A stretch of 64,000 nucleotides of DNA from Obscuribacter phosphatis_A (GTDB lineage: Bacteria; Cyanobacteriota; Vampirovibrionia; Obscuribacterales; Obscuribacteraceae). Below, in pieces: positions 1 to 9,024 of the stretch. A program made the position numbers and the translations under genes. Location of the stretch: positions 1 to 64,000 of the forward strand of contig JAFLCK010000015.1 in the NCBI GenBank assembly GCA_017303615.1, given 5' to 3'. The notes under the pieces were generated by a model. That model did not search any database, had not been told where the DNA came from, and saw only the letters and a list, made by a program, of their open reading frames with translations. Every line of letters begins with the position of its first letter. The stretch's first letter is position 1.

Positions 1-1
1 T

Positions 2-97
2 TTCATGCGAATCCTCGGCGCTGACTTCGTGCGCCGCTTCGACGGCCGTCTGATCAATATCCATCCGTCGTTGCTGCCGGCTTTTCCCGGCCTGCAC
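2..97 (+). CDS. purN: PurN internal fragment (phosphoribosylglycinamide formyltransferase)
   Basis: The first 32 codons read F-MRIL...FVRRFDGRLINIHPSLLPAFPGLH, which is the highly conserved GFMRIL...NIHPSLLPxxxGLH core of PurN. PurN transfers a formyl group from 10-formyl-tetrahydrofolate to glycinamide ribonucleotide in purine synthesis, and this core carries the N, H and following residues of its active site. The PurN consensus continues GLHTH, but here the frame changes after the His codon at 95-97 into a DUF2339 membrane protein. The 5' side runs off the window. The piece is too short to be functional; it is either an assembly join or the product of a deletion. Confidence 0.8.
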
Positions 98-2443
98 ATG
101 GCGCCGCCGCCGGGCTCGGCAGCGGCGGTCCTTGACTGGCTGCTGCGCGGCAACCTGATGGCCCGCGCCGGCGTCATCGTCCTCTTCCTCGGTGTCGCCT
201 TCCTGCTCAAGTACAGCTACCAGCACCTGCAGGTGCCGCTCGTGATGCGACTGACGGGCGTCGCGCTGGCGGCGGTGGCCCTGCTGCTGCTCGGCTGGCG
301 CCTGCGAACGACCCGCGAGGCCTACGCGCTGGCGCTGCAGGGGGGTGGCATCGGTCTCCTCTACCTGACCATTTTCGGTGCACTGCGGCTGTTCGGGCTG
401 CTCGACGCGGCGCCCGCCTTTCTCATGCTGCTGGCGGTGGCGACGCTGGCGGCGATGCTGGCGGTGCTGCAGGATGCGCTGGTCCTGGCCGTGCTGGGCG
501 CCGCCGGCGGCTTTCTGGCGCCGATCATCGCCGCGACGGATGGCGGTAGTCACGTGACGCTGTTCGGCTACTACAGCGTGCTCAACCTCGGCATCCTGGC
601 GATCGCCTTCTTCAAGGCGTGGCGGGTGCTCAACCTGGTCGGCTTCGTCTTCACCTTTGCCATCGCCACCTTCTGGGGTGCGCTGCGCTACCGGCCGGAG
701 CATTTCGCTTCGACCGAGCCTTTCCTGATCCTCTTCTTCCTGATCTACGCCGCGATGCCCGTGCTGTTCGCCCTGCGCGCTGCCGGACCGCGCGCCAGCC
801 GCCTCGACACGACGCTCATCTTTGCCCTGCCGTTGATTGCCCTCGGACTGCAGGTCGGGCTGGTGCGCGACTTCGCCTATGGCGCGGCGTGGAGCGCCTT
901 GACGCTCGGCGCCTTCTACCTGTTGCTGGCGCGGGCGCTGTGGTCGCGTCTCGGCGAGGGGCAGCGGTTGCTGGTGGAAGCCTTCCTCGCCCTCGGCGTC
1001 GGCTTCACGACGCTGGCCATCCCGCTCGCCTTCGACGGGCGCTGGACAGCCGCCGCCTGGGCGATCGAGGGGGCGGCACTGGTCTGGGTCGGCGTTCGCC
1101 AGCAGCGGCTGCTGGCACGGCTGTCCGGGATCCTGCTGCAGTTGCTCGCGGGCCTGTTCCAGCTCGGCGAACTGCCGGCCGGCACCGGCGGATGGCCGCT
1201 GCTCAACAGCGCCTTCCTCGGTGGCCTGCTGCTGACGCTGGCCGGGCTGTTCGGCGCCTGGCTGCTGCAGCGCGAGTGGCGGCAGGAGCCGCAGCGACTG
1301 CGGTCCGCCGAGCGCCTGCTGGCGCCGCTGCTTTTCGTCTGGGGCGTCGCCTGGTGGAGCGGCAGCGGCCTGTTGGAGATCGAGCGCCATCTGCCGCGGT
1401 CGCTGCACGTCAACGCTGCGATCGTCTTCTTCACCGCCTCCTGCCTGCTCTTCTCGTGGCTCGAGCGGCGCCTCGACTGGCCGGCGGCGCGTCACGCGGC
1501 GCTCGCCCTGCTGCCGCTGCTCTTCGTGTCCGGGTTGCTCAGCGTCGGGCGCGCGGCGCATCCCTTCGCCGACCTGGGTTACCTGGCCTGGCCAGCCGCC
1601 TTCGCCGCGCACTTCTTCCTCCTGCAGCGGCACGAGGTGGACCGGCCGTGGCATGGCGACTGGCTGCATGCCGCCGGGCTGTGGCTGCTGGCGGCGGTCG
1701 GCGCCTGCGAGCTGGCGTGGGGCATCGACCGCTGGGTTGCCGGTCGTGCCGCCTGGCCGCTGCTCGGCTGGGCACTGTGTCCGGGGGCACTGCTGGCGGC
1801 GCTGGCGCTGCGTGGCGAGCGCCTGCGCTGGCCGGTGGCGGCGCACCGTGAAGCCTACTTCGTGCTCGGCGCTACGCCGCTGGCAGTCTTCCTGGCCCTC
1901 TGGTTCGTCGCCGGCAATGTCCTCTCCGACGGCAACCCGTGGCCCTTGCCCTATCTGCCGCTGCTCAACCCGCTCGACCTGGCGCAGGCCGGCGTCCTGC
2001 TGCTGCTCGCCACCTGGTTCAGCGAAACGCGCCGCCTGCGTCTGCCGCCGTACGCGACGGCGCCGCTGGCGCTGGCCTGGGGAGTCCTCGCCGCCGCCGC
2101 ATTCATCTGGGCCAATGCCGTCCTCCTGCGTGCCTTGCATCACTGGGCCGACGTGCCGCTGCACCTGGCGGCGATGCTGCACTCGGAACTCGTGCAGGCC
2201 GCGCTGTCGCTGTTCTGGACGCTGCTGGCGCTGGCGGCGATGGTCGTCGCCACGCGTCGCCGCTGGCGGTCGTTGTGGCTGGCCGGTGCCGGGCTCATGG
2301 CGGTCGTCGTCGGCAAGCTGCTGCTGGTCGATCTGTCGAATGCCGGCACCATCGAAAGGATCGTGTCGTTCCTCGGCGTCGGCCTGCTGATGCTGGTGAT
2401 CGGCTACCTCGCGCCGGCGCCGCCGAAGGAGGAGACGCCATGA
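98..2443 (+). CDS. DUF2339 polytopic membrane protein (N-terminus replaced)
   Basis: A very hydrophobic protein of about 780 residues with some twenty or more predicted membrane segments. It opens with WLLRGNLMARAGVIVLFLGV, the usual start of the DUF2339 core (a WLLxGN motif followed by the first core helices). Family members normally carry a further N-terminal helix, coiled coil and Pro/Ala-rich linker before this motif; here those are absent and a PurN fragment sits in frame instead, so the true N-terminus is missing. The function of the family is unknown; an envelope role is inferred from topology. The stop overlaps the start of the DUF3999 gene (ATGA), and the two families are commonly paired, so the two products probably work together. 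Confidence 0.82.
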   Translation: MAPPPGSAAAVLDWLLRGNLMARAGVIVLFLGVAFLLKYSYQHLQVPLVMRLTGVALAAVALLLLGWRLRTTREAYALALQGGGIGLLYLTIFGALRLFGLLDAAPAFLMLLAVATLAAMLAVLQDALVLAVLGAAGGFLAPIIAATDGGSHVTLFGYYSVLNLGILAIAFFKAWRVLNLVGFVFTFAIATFWGALRYRPEHFASTEPFLILFFLIYAAMPVLFALRAAGPRASRLDTTLIFALPLIALGLQVGLVRDFAYGAAWSALTLGAFYLLLARALWSRLGEGQRLLVEAFLALGVGFTTLAIPLAFDGRWTAAAWAIEGAALVWVGVRQQRLLARLSGILLQLLAGLFQLGELPAGTGGWPLLNSAFLGGLLLTLAGLFGAWLLQREWRQEPQRLRSAERLLAPLLFVWGVAWWSGSGLLEIERHLPRSLHVNAAIVFFTASCLLFSWLERRLDWPAARHAALALLPLLFVSGLLSVGRAAHPFADLGYLAWPAAFAAHFFLLQRHEVDRPWHGDWLHAAGLWLLAAVGACELAWGIDRWVAGRAAWPLLGWALCPGALLAALALRGERLRWPVAAHREAYFVLGATPLAVFLALWFVAGNVLSDGNPWPLPYLPLLNPLDLAQAGVLLLLATWFSETRRLRLPPYATAPLALAWGVLAAAAFIWANAVLLRALHHWADVPLHLAAMLHSELVQAALSLFWTLLALAAMVVATRRRWRSLWLAGAGLMAVVVGKLLLVDLSNAGTIERIVSFLGVGLLMLVIGYLAPAPPKEETP

Positions 2444-3843
2444 AGAAAGCCCTCGCCGGCTGGCTGTGGCTGCTGTGGTCGCTGCTGGCGCTGGCCGAGT
2501 CGCCCGGCGACTTCGCTTTCGGCATGCGGCTGCAGCCGGACGGGCCGCAGCCGCTCGTTCGTGTCGACCTGCCGGCGGCCGTCCATGCCGGCGTCAGCCG
2601 CGCGGACCTCGGCGACCTGCGGGTGTTCAACGCGGCCGGGGAAGCGGTGCCGCATGCCTGGCTGCCGCCGCCGCCGGCGTCGCGTGCCAGGCCGACGCCG
2701 CTGCCACTGCCGTCCTTCGCGCTGCGCGGTGCAGCCGCCGCCGGCGTTGACGGCGTCGAGGTCCGCATCGAGAGGCAGGGCGGCAGGGCGGTGCTGCGGA
2801 TGAACGACCGGGCAGCGGCGCCGGCGCCGGCGCTGCTGCTCGGCTACCTCATCGACGCCAGTGCCATCGACCAGCCGTTGCAGGCGTTCGCCCTCGAATT
2901 GCCTGCGACGGCCGATGACGTCGTCGCGCGCGTGCGGGTCGAGGCAAGTGACGATCTCGCTCGCTGGACGACGCTCGTTGGCGAGGCGCCGGTGTTGCGG
3001 CTGGCGGCGGGCGGGCAGCGGCTCGAGCGCCTGCGCATCGAGTTCACCCCGCGGCGGGCGAAGTATTTCCGCCTGAGCTGGGCGGCTGGTACGCCGGCGT
3101 TGCCATTGGTGGCCGTTGGCGGCGAGCCGGCGGTGACGCTGATCGAGGTGCCGCGGCAGTGGCAGCAGGTTGCCGGCAGCGCCGACCGCGACGCGGCTGG
3201 CAGCTACCGCTTCGACCTCGGTGGCCAGTTCCCGGCCGACCGCCTGCGTCTCCTGCTGCGACAGCCCAACAGCGTCGCCGCCGTCGAACTGCTGTCGCGA
3301 GCAAACGACAGGGATGCCTGGCGGCGGGTGACGACGGCGACCGTCTACCGGCTCGGCGCTACCGGGCAGGAAGTCGTCAGTCCCGAGATCGCCATCGCGC
3401 CGAACAGCGACCGCTACTGGCTGCTGCGCGTCGATCAGCGCGGCGGTGGTCTCGGCGCCGGCGTTCCCGAACTGGCCGCCGGCTGGCTGACACGGAGCCT
3501 CGTGTTTGCGGCGCGCGGGCCGACACCATTCCAGCTCGCCTTCGGCAGCGGCAGCGCGCAGCCGACCGCCTATCCGATCACCACCCTGGTTCCGGGCCAT
3601 CGCATCGGCGACGACGGGCAACCGGTCGCCAGCGCGTCTGCCGCCGCCAGCCTGGCGATCGGCCAGGCTTCGACCGCTGCAATGCACACGCTGGCGGGCG
3701 AGGGCGCCCGTCGCGCCGGCATCGACTGGCAGCGCTGGGGGCTCTGGGGGAGCCTGTTGCTCGGCGTCGCGTTGCTCGCCTGGATGGCCTGGCGGCTGGC
3801 GCGGCAACTGGCGCGCCCGCCGCCCGACGGGCCGGCCGGCTGA
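2440..3843 (+). CDS. DUF3999 family secreted/membrane-anchored protein
   Basis: 467 residues. An N-terminal signal segment (MKKALAGWLWLLWSLLALAE) is followed by a long beta-rich exported region and a single C-terminal membrane helix near residues 430-455 (WGSLLLGVALLAWMAWRL) with a basic tail. This is the layout of DUF3999 proteins, which occur next to DUF2339 genes in many Proteobacteria. The ATG overlaps the upstream stop by four bases (ATGA), so translation is probably coupled; the preceding GGAGGAG-like stretch (about 2427-2434) serves as ribosome binding site. No catalytic motif is visible and the role is unknown; an envelope partner of the DUF2339 protein is the reasonable inference. 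Confidence 0.85.
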   Translation: MKKALAGWLWLLWSLLALAESPGDFAFGMRLQPDGPQPLVRVDLPAAVHAGVSRADLGDLRVFNAAGEAVPHAWLPPPPASRARPTPLPLPSFALRGAAAAGVDGVEVRIERQGGRAVLRMNDRAAAPAPALLLGYLIDASAIDQPLQAFALELPATADDVVARVRVEASDDLARWTTLVGEAPVLRLAAGGQRLERLRIEFTPRRAKYFRLSWAAGTPALPLVAVGGEPAVTLIEVPRQWQQVAGSADRDAAGSYRFDLGGQFPADRLRLLLRQPNSVAAVELLSRANDRDAWRRVTTATVYRLGATGQEVVSPEIAIAPNSDRYWLLRVDQRGGGLGAGVPELAAGWLTRSLVFAARGPTPFQLAFGSGSAQPTAYPITTLVPGHRIGDDGQPVASASAAASLAIGQASTAAMHTLAGEGARRAGIDWQRWGLWGSLLLGVALLAWMAWRLARQLARPPPDGPAG

Positions 3844-3967
3844 GAGCCCGTGCCGCCGCCCGATTGGAACGATCCGCGGGTGCCCCCGGTCCACATGGTG
3901 CGCAAGCCGACAACCCGCGATCGCCGTCGGGCGATCGCTCATGCGCATGGCGCTGACTGGAGGAAGC

Positions 3968-5548
3968 ATGAAAAGGATCATTCTGCCGCTGCTGTGGATC
4001 GCGGCGCTGCTCGGCAGCGGCCGCGTGCTGGGCAATGCCGATGTCGACCGGGCGGTGCAGGCGCTCGGCGGCAGCGACGCGCTGGCTGCCGTCAGGAGCG
4101 TGCAGATCCGCGGCACGGTGCAGCACTGGGAGCCCGACCAGTCGCTGGTTCCGGGCGGCGAGAAGCGCTTCGCCGGCGAGTCGGCCTTCACCCTGACGCG
4201 CGACTTCGGCAGCGGCGCCGCACGCATCGACTGGCAGCGGCAACTGGCGTACCCGGCGGCGCGCGCGTATCGCTTCAGCGAAGTCATGGTCGGCGACGCC
4301 GGCCAGGTGTACGGCATTGACAGCACGACGCGCACGAGTCAGAGTCGGGCTGCCGACCCGCCCGGCCATGCGATGTCGGGCGTGCGGCTGCGGGCGGCGA
4401 TGCGCGAACTGGAGCGCAGCTCGCCGCTGCTGGTGCTCGACATGCAGCGGCAGGCGGCACAGACCCGTCCGCTGCCGCCGGTCCGGGTCGGCGGGCGGAG
4501 CCTGCCGGCGGTGCGCTACGCCGCTGCCGGGCGCGACTTCATCGTCCTCTTCGACCCCGAGAGCGGTCTGCCGGCGCGTGTGCGCAGCCTCGACTACGAT
4601 TTCGTCCGCGGTGACCTCGATTTCGACCTGGTCCTCTCCGACTGGCGTCCGGTCGGCGGCATCCAGGTCGCGCACCGGCAGGTCTACGAACTGGCGGGAG
4701 AGGTGGTCGCCGACACCGTCGTCGCCGCGGTGACGATCGACCCGCCACCGGTCGCCGGCCAGTTCGACCTGCCGGCCGACCGGCGCCCGGCAACGCTCGC
4801 CGGCGCGCCGGGCATGCCCGCCTACCAGTGGGTGCTGCGCCGGCAGTACATCGGCGTCTTCCTCGATTCGGACCTCCTTTCCTGGGACGCCGGCGCTTCG
4901 CGCGGCCTGGCGCTGCAGGAGATCGCTCCCGGAGTCCTGCTCGTCCAGGGCGGCTCGCACAACAGCATGGTCGTCGAGCTGGCGGACTCGCTCGTCGTCT
5001 TCGACGCGCCGGTCAACGACGCGCAGGCGCAATGGACGCTCGACACGCTGCGGCAGAAATTCCCGCACAAGCGCGTTCGGCATCTGGTGCTGACGCATCA
5101 CCACATGGACCACATCGCCGGCGCGCGCAGTTTCATTGCCGCCGGCGCGACGCTGGTCGTCGGTGCCGGTGCGGGCGATCACTACCGGCGCATGGCGCTC
5201 GCCCCGCACCGCCGCAACCCGCTGCTGCCGGGTGCCGTCGGCGAGCCGCGCATCATCGAGGTGGGTGAGCGCCTGCTGATCAGCGACGGCGCACGCGAGG
5301 TCGTGGTCCTCGGCGCCGACAACCCGCACGCCAGCGCAATGCTCATCGGCTACGTCCCCGATGCCCGGCTGGGCTTCGTCACCGACCTCTGGAGTCCGGG
5401 ACGCGACCCGCTCGGCAGCCGGCTCGGCGCCGGCCAGGCGGCGCTGGTGGCGGCGGTGGCGAGGCACGGCATCGACCCCGAGCGCTTCGCCGGCGGTCAC
5501 GGCAGCGTCGCACCCTACGCCCCGCTGGCGCAACTGGCGGGCAACTGA
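3968..5548 (+). CDS. Metallo-beta-lactamase fold hydrolase, exported
   Basis: 526 residues with an N-terminal signal peptide (MKRIILPLLWIAALLGSG). Residues about 20-290 form an outer-membrane-lipoprotein-like or sensor region of unknown fold; residues about 310-520 are a metallo-beta-lactamase domain with the zinc motif THHHMDH (HxHxDH), an ADNPH segment and a late GGHGS motif. The start at 3968 was chosen because it follows a strong AGGAGGAA-type site eight bases upstream and begins the signal peptide; longer reading frames upstream show no homology. The substrate cannot be told; related exported proteins act on small thioesters or lactones. It is 9 bases from the convergent ComB gene and 124 bases after DUF3999. 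Confidence 0.85.
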   Translation: MKRIILPLLWIAALLGSGRVLGNADVDRAVQALGGSDALAAVRSVQIRGTVQHWEPDQSLVPGGEKRFAGESAFTLTRDFGSGAARIDWQRQLAYPAARAYRFSEVMVGDAGQVYGIDSTTRTSQSRAADPPGHAMSGVRLRAAMRELERSSPLLVLDMQRQAAQTRPLPPVRVGGRSLPAVRYAAAGRDFIVLFDPESGLPARVRSLDYDFVRGDLDFDLVLSDWRPVGGIQVAHRQVYELAGEVVADTVVAAVTIDPPPVAGQFDLPADRRPATLAGAPGMPAYQWVLRRQYIGVFLDSDLLSWDAGASRGLALQEIAPGVLLVQGGSHNSMVVELADSLVVFDAPVNDAQAQWTLDTLRQKFPHKRVRHLVLTHHHMDHIAGARSFIAAGATLVVGAGAGDHYRRMALAPHRRNPLLPGAVGEPRIIEVGERLLISDGAREVVVLGADNPHASAMLIGYVPDARLGFVTDLWSPGRDPLGSRLGAGQAALVAAVARHGIDPERFAGGHGSVAPYAPLAQLAGN

Positions 5549-5556
5549 ACGATCGT

Positions 5557-6354
5557 TCAGCAGCCGTCCGGCTGCGCCGCCGACGGCGTGCCGCCGGACC
5601 CGGGCAGACGCAGCGCATTGCGCACCTCGCCGGCTGCCGGCGACTGCCGGGCAGCGCCGGAGCGCAGGCGGCGGATCTGCAGGTGGCCGTCGACATGGGC
5701 GGCGCTCAGGGCGAAGTCGAAACGGTCGGCCTGCGCGCAGAGATGCAGGTCGCGCGGCGGCAGGTTGGGGTTGTCGGCGGCGAGGAAACGGCGGCCGAAA
5801 TCGGAGTCACGAACGCGCGCCGCGTAGTGTTCGGGATCCGGCTGCTCGCCGTGCAGCAGGGCATCGATGTAGTCGGCGCAGGCAATGTCCTCGTCGCCGT
5901 CCCGGTCGACCCACTCGCCGGTGATGACGAAACAGACCTCCGCTGGTTGCAGCTCGAGCAGTGCCGTCGCCGTCGCCCGTGCCAGCACCAGGCTGCCGGC
6001 GAAGAGCGCCCGCGCCTGGCGGAAGCGGGTCAGCCCGCGCACGCCGGCGGCCGTGGTCTGGATCAGCGGCCGGCCCGCCAGGTGGACATGCTGCAGCTCG
6101 GCGGGCGAGTTGCCAAAATCGAAACCCGGTATCGGGTCGCCGCCGCCGACGGCACCGGTCGTCACGGCATCCGGGAGCTGTCGCTGCAGGCGGAAGGCAC
6201 CGGCGATCGTCTCCACCGGGTAGATCGTGCCGGCGCCGGCAACGAAGGCGTAGGCGGCAGTGGTGAACGAGCGCAGGACGTCGATCACCACCACCGCGTC
6301 TACCGGTTCGCGGATCGGATCGAGACGATTCAGGAAGACGCGGCGGGTACGCAT
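5557..6354 (-). CDS. ComB family 2-phosphosulfolactate phosphatase homologue
   Basis: 265 residues. The N-terminus has the ComB signature VVVIDVLRSFTTA, followed by GNSP and TTAAG blocks near residues 85-115 that match the conserved acidic and Gly-rich segments of the family. ComB hydrolyses 2-phosphosulfolactate in archaeal coenzyme M synthesis; most bacterial homologues lack the rest of that pathway and their true substrate is not established. The start at 6354 (MRTRRVFLNRL) was preferred over an upstream ATG because homology begins there and AGAGGA lies about a dozen bases upstream. The last 35 residues look poorly conserved. It is convergent with the hydrolase gene. Confidence 0.8.
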   Translation of the reverse strand: MRTRRVFLNRLDPIREPVDAVVVIDVLRSFTTAAYAFVAGAGTIYPVETIAGAFRLQRQLPDAVTTGAVGGGDPIPGFDFGNSPAELQHVHLAGRPLIQTTAAGVRGLTRFRQARALFAGSLVLARATATALLELQPAEVCFVITGEWVDRDGDEDIACADYIDALLHGEQPDPEHYAARVRDSDFGRRFLAADNPNLPPRDLHLCAQADRFDFALSAAHVDGHLQIRRLRSGAARQSPAAGEVRNALRLPGSGGTPSAAQPDGC

Positions 6355-6465
6355 GGCGGCGTGCGATTCCTCTGGTGATTGGGCATGGGCGCTGGCGCGC
6401 GGAGTATCACCGATGTCCGGCGAGCGGTCAAACGCCTCCACGCAGGGCAGGGCCACGAGAGCGAC

Positions 6466-6876
6466 TCAGGGACTGCGCAGCTCGTTTTCCGACCACCAGC
6501 GGAGTTGCGACACCTTGCCGCTGTCCTGCAGGATCGACTCGACCGCCGTCGCCAGCCGCTCGACAGTCGGCGCGTTCGGCAGCTTGCGGAACCACTTGCG
6601 GACGTACGGCTTCGCCGGCTCGATGAAGCAGAGGAAGCCGTTTTCGTGCGCTTCGTAGTTGCCGCAACCGACCCACAACGGGTAGTCCGCGTTCTGCAGG
6701 CCGACGCGGACGCCCCATTGTTCGACCGTCACCGACTCCACGGGGAAACCGTGCGCCGGCAGTTCCTGCGCCAGCAACTCGGCGAGACGGACGCCGTAGC
6801 GCCCGGGGTTGAGCTCGTGATCCTCGCCGGGGTAGGGCGGAAAGTCGGCGGATACGAACTCCACCTGCGTGCGCAT
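6466..6876 (-). CDS. Uncharacterised small protein, cytosolic
   Basis: 136 residues beginning MRTQVEFVSADFPPYPGE. No signal peptide or membrane helix. It is rich in aromatic residues and has a Cys-Gly-Asn turn (WVGCGNYEAHENGF) and a C-terminal WWSENEL. I do not recognise a family with confidence; it resembles the small hypothetical proteins often annotated near ComB-like genes in Rhodocyclaceae. The start at 6876 is the first ATG in the conserved-looking frame. It is transcribed in the same direction as the ComB homologue 112 bases downstream and may share a transcript. Confidence 0.6.
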   Translation of the reverse strand: MRTQVEFVSADFPPYPGEDHELNPGRYGVRLAELLAQELPAHGFPVESVTVEQWGVRVGLQNADYPLWVGCGNYEAHENGFLCFIEPAKPYVRKWFRKLPNAPTVERLATAVESILQDSGKVSQLRWWSENELRSP

Positions 6877-6985
6877 CGACAATCGATCGACTCCTTTGGA
6901 AACTGCCATGAAAAGCGGCGCTCTGCATGCCGCGCCGGCATACCGGCCGTGGCAGCGGCTCGCTGTGCCGGCAGGCAGCGAGCGG

Positions 6986-7648
6986 TCATGCGCCGAACCC
7001 GCCTTGCGGGCAAGCGACTGCGCCCTGCCGGCGGCGGCGCCGCGGACTGCCGCCGGGCGCCGGCGAAGATCCTTCCCCGCCCGTCGCCGCCTGCCTGGGC
7101 GCCAGCCGCAACCAGAGTTGCGCATCGTAAGGCAATGCGCGCCGGCTGTCAGCAGGCGCCGGCGCGCTGCCGCCAAGCGGGCCGAGCAGCACCTTTTCGA
7201 CGGCGACGCGCTCCACACGGTAGGCGGCGCCGGCGAACGGCGCATCGAGTCGCTGCAGGAAGTCCGGCGCCGCGAGCAGGCGGGCGACGAAGCGGTTGTG
7301 CTCGGCGGCCGCGGCGCGGGCGAGTCGCGGCGTCCATTCGCTGCTCCGGGCGGCGGCCAGCAGCAGGTAGCGCGCGATCCAAGGGTGGTCGACGGCGCGG
7401 CCGAGAGCGAGCGACGAGAGCGCCGGGGCTGCGTCGTCGCGGCTCGCCAGCCACGCGCCGACGACGCGCCGGTAGTCTTCCTCGGCGAGCGTACAGCGCG
7501 CAAAGGCCGAGCGGTCGACGCGCAGCGCCGCATGCGCCGGATCACTCAACTGCTCGACATGCGCTTCGCAGGCCGGCGCCGGCTGTGTCGAGGCGAGCAG
7601 CAGGGCCAGCAGAAGGCCGCTGCGCCAAGGGTGCGGCCGCCGGCGCAC
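6986..7648 (-). CDS. Uncharacterised secreted protein (GTG start)
   Basis: About 220 residues. The GTG at 7646-7648 gives a convincing signal peptide (MRRRPHPWRSGLLLALLLAS) with a cleavage region ending PAPACEA. The mature part is helical and Ala/Arg/Leu-rich (RYLLLAAARSSEW, HNRFVARLLAAPDFLQRLD), with a low-complexity Arg-rich tail. No known domain is recognised. The reading frame stays open upstream to 8119, but that part lacks protein-like composition, so the GTG start is preferred. No clear Shine-Dalgarno sequence precedes it, which lowers confidence. Confidence 0.5.
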   Translation of the reverse strand: MRRRPHPWRSGLLLALLLASTQPAPACEAHVEQLSDPAHAALRVDRSAFARCTLAEEDYRRVVGAWLASRDDAAPALSSLALGRAVDHPWIARYLLLAAARSSEWTPRLARAAAAEHNRFVARLLAAPDFLQRLDAPFAGAAYRVERVAVEKVLLGPLGGSAPAPADSRRALPYDAQLWLRLAPRQAATGGEGSSPAPGGSPRRRRRQGAVACPQGGFGA

Positions 7649-8145
7649 CGGCTGCCGGCAGGCGGCAAGCGATTGCCCTTTGCCGGCGCGCTGCGGTGCC
7701 GGCGCCACCACCGGCACCGGCGAGCTGCACTTCCTGCCGACGAGCCGAAGCAGCGCCGCGTATCGCGGATTGCCGCCGGCGTGGGCGGACAGCGTCCCGT
7801 TGCCGTCGGTCACGAACTCTTGTCCAATGTTCACGCTGACTTTCCGTCTCGCGAGTCCGTCTCGCCGGATCCGGTGCTGCTTCCGGAGAGGAGGATTCGC
7901 ACTTGCCCGACGCCTTTTCCCGAAAGTGCTGCCCTGCCGCTGGACCGTCGGCCGCCGGAGCGTCGGCCATGGGCCGGGATTATCGGCGGCGTCTCGCAGG
8001 CTGTCAAAGCGATCGCCACGCACGGCGAGAAGTCGCCGGGAGCCGCCGCAGCCGCCGCATCTGTCGACGTTGTCGTTGATGTCGAGCGGCAGCGGCGTAC
8101 GTGCTAACATCGTCGCCATGACTCATCCTTCCGCGGGGGCAAACA
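7649..8145. other. About 500 bases without a supported gene
   Basis: Both strands are open over long stretches because of the high G+C content, but none of the translations has a domain, signal peptide with credible start, or neighbour-like codon pattern. It separates the minus-strand secreted protein from the plus-strand DUF3313 lipoprotein and therefore probably holds two divergent promoters. No convincing -35/-10 pair could be picked by eye. Confidence 0.4.
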
Positions 8146-8955
8146 ATGCAGCGAACACACGTTCTTCATGCGGCGGGCCGCAACATGCGGGCGCTCGCCC
8201 TTGCCGGCTGCGCGCTCGTTGCGGGTTGCGCCAGTGACGGCAACCTGCTGGGCAGCGGTACCACCACCGTCGCCACCGACACGACGCGGCTGACGCGCAG
8301 CGGCTTTCTCTCGGACTATGCCCGCCTGCGACCCACCGCATGGGGGCAGGGGATCGAGTGCTGGCGTGATCCGGCACTCGACGCCTCGCGCTACGGCGCG
8401 ATACTGGTGTCGCGGATCGACGTCTCGCTCAGGCCCCGTGACGGGGGGCAGCAGACCTTCGATCCGAAGGACCTGGCGACGCTCACGGACTACTTCCACC
8501 ACGCTCTGGTGAAGGCGCTGCAGCCGCAGATGCAGATCGCCCAGCAGCCGGGCGCGGGGGTCGTTGTCCTGCGCGTGGCACTCACCGATCTCGTGCCGAC
8601 GAAGGTCAGTGACAGCCTGGCCGGGACGCTGATTCCCTACGGCTTCGTCGCCGAGGCGGGCTCCGGCGTCGCCACCGGCCGGCCGGCCGGGTCAACCCCG
8701 TACATGGGCGAGACCGGGATGGAGATGCAGTTCCGCGACGGCGCCTCGGGAAGGGTCCTTGGCGAGTGCCGCGACACCGAGATCGGCCGCAAGTACGCGG
8801 TCGATGTCAATTCCTCGGCGGTCGGCGCGGCGCAGACCTGGGCCAATGGCTACCTCAGTTCGTTCGAGGCCTGGACCTACGCCCGCGATGCCTTCGACAA
8901 GTGGTCGCTGCTGGTGGCGCAACGCATTGCGCAACTGCGCGCCGGGCAACCTTAG
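8146..8955 (+). CDS. DUF3313 family lipoprotein
   Basis: 269 residues with a lipobox LVAGC at about residues 24-28 (GCALVAGCASDG), so probably attached to the outer membrane. The mature part begins with TRSGFLSDYARLRP, the signature opening of DUF3313, and keeps the family pattern of an RIDVSLRP strand and a YFHHALVKAL helix. Function is unknown. The ATG at 8146 has a GGGGG run about eight bases upstream; an internal ATG at 8185 would also leave a usable, shorter signal peptide. A single-gene unit, with the alpha/beta hydrolase following 69 bases later. Confidence 0.8.
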   Translation: MQRTHVLHAAGRNMRALALAGCALVAGCASDGNLLGSGTTTVATDTTRLTRSGFLSDYARLRPTAWGQGIECWRDPALDASRYGAILVSRIDVSLRPRDGGQQTFDPKDLATLTDYFHHALVKALQPQMQIAQQPGAGVVVLRVALTDLVPTKVSDSLAGTLIPYGFVAEAGSGVATGRPAGSTPYMGETGMEMQFRDGASGRVLGECRDTEIGRKYAVDVNSSAVGAAQTWANGYLSSFEAWTYARDAFDKWSLLVAQRIAQLRAGQP

Positions 8956-9024
8956 CGCGCACCTTTTCCGCTGGGAGAACCGATCGCCGCGAGCTTGCCA
9001 GCAGAACGGACGCCAGGAGATGCC

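Noticed and set aside
5..2443. A single 812-residue gene covering the whole first frame
   Set aside because: The first 32 codons are PurN and the rest is DUF2339; they are unrelated families, so it is described as two pieces.
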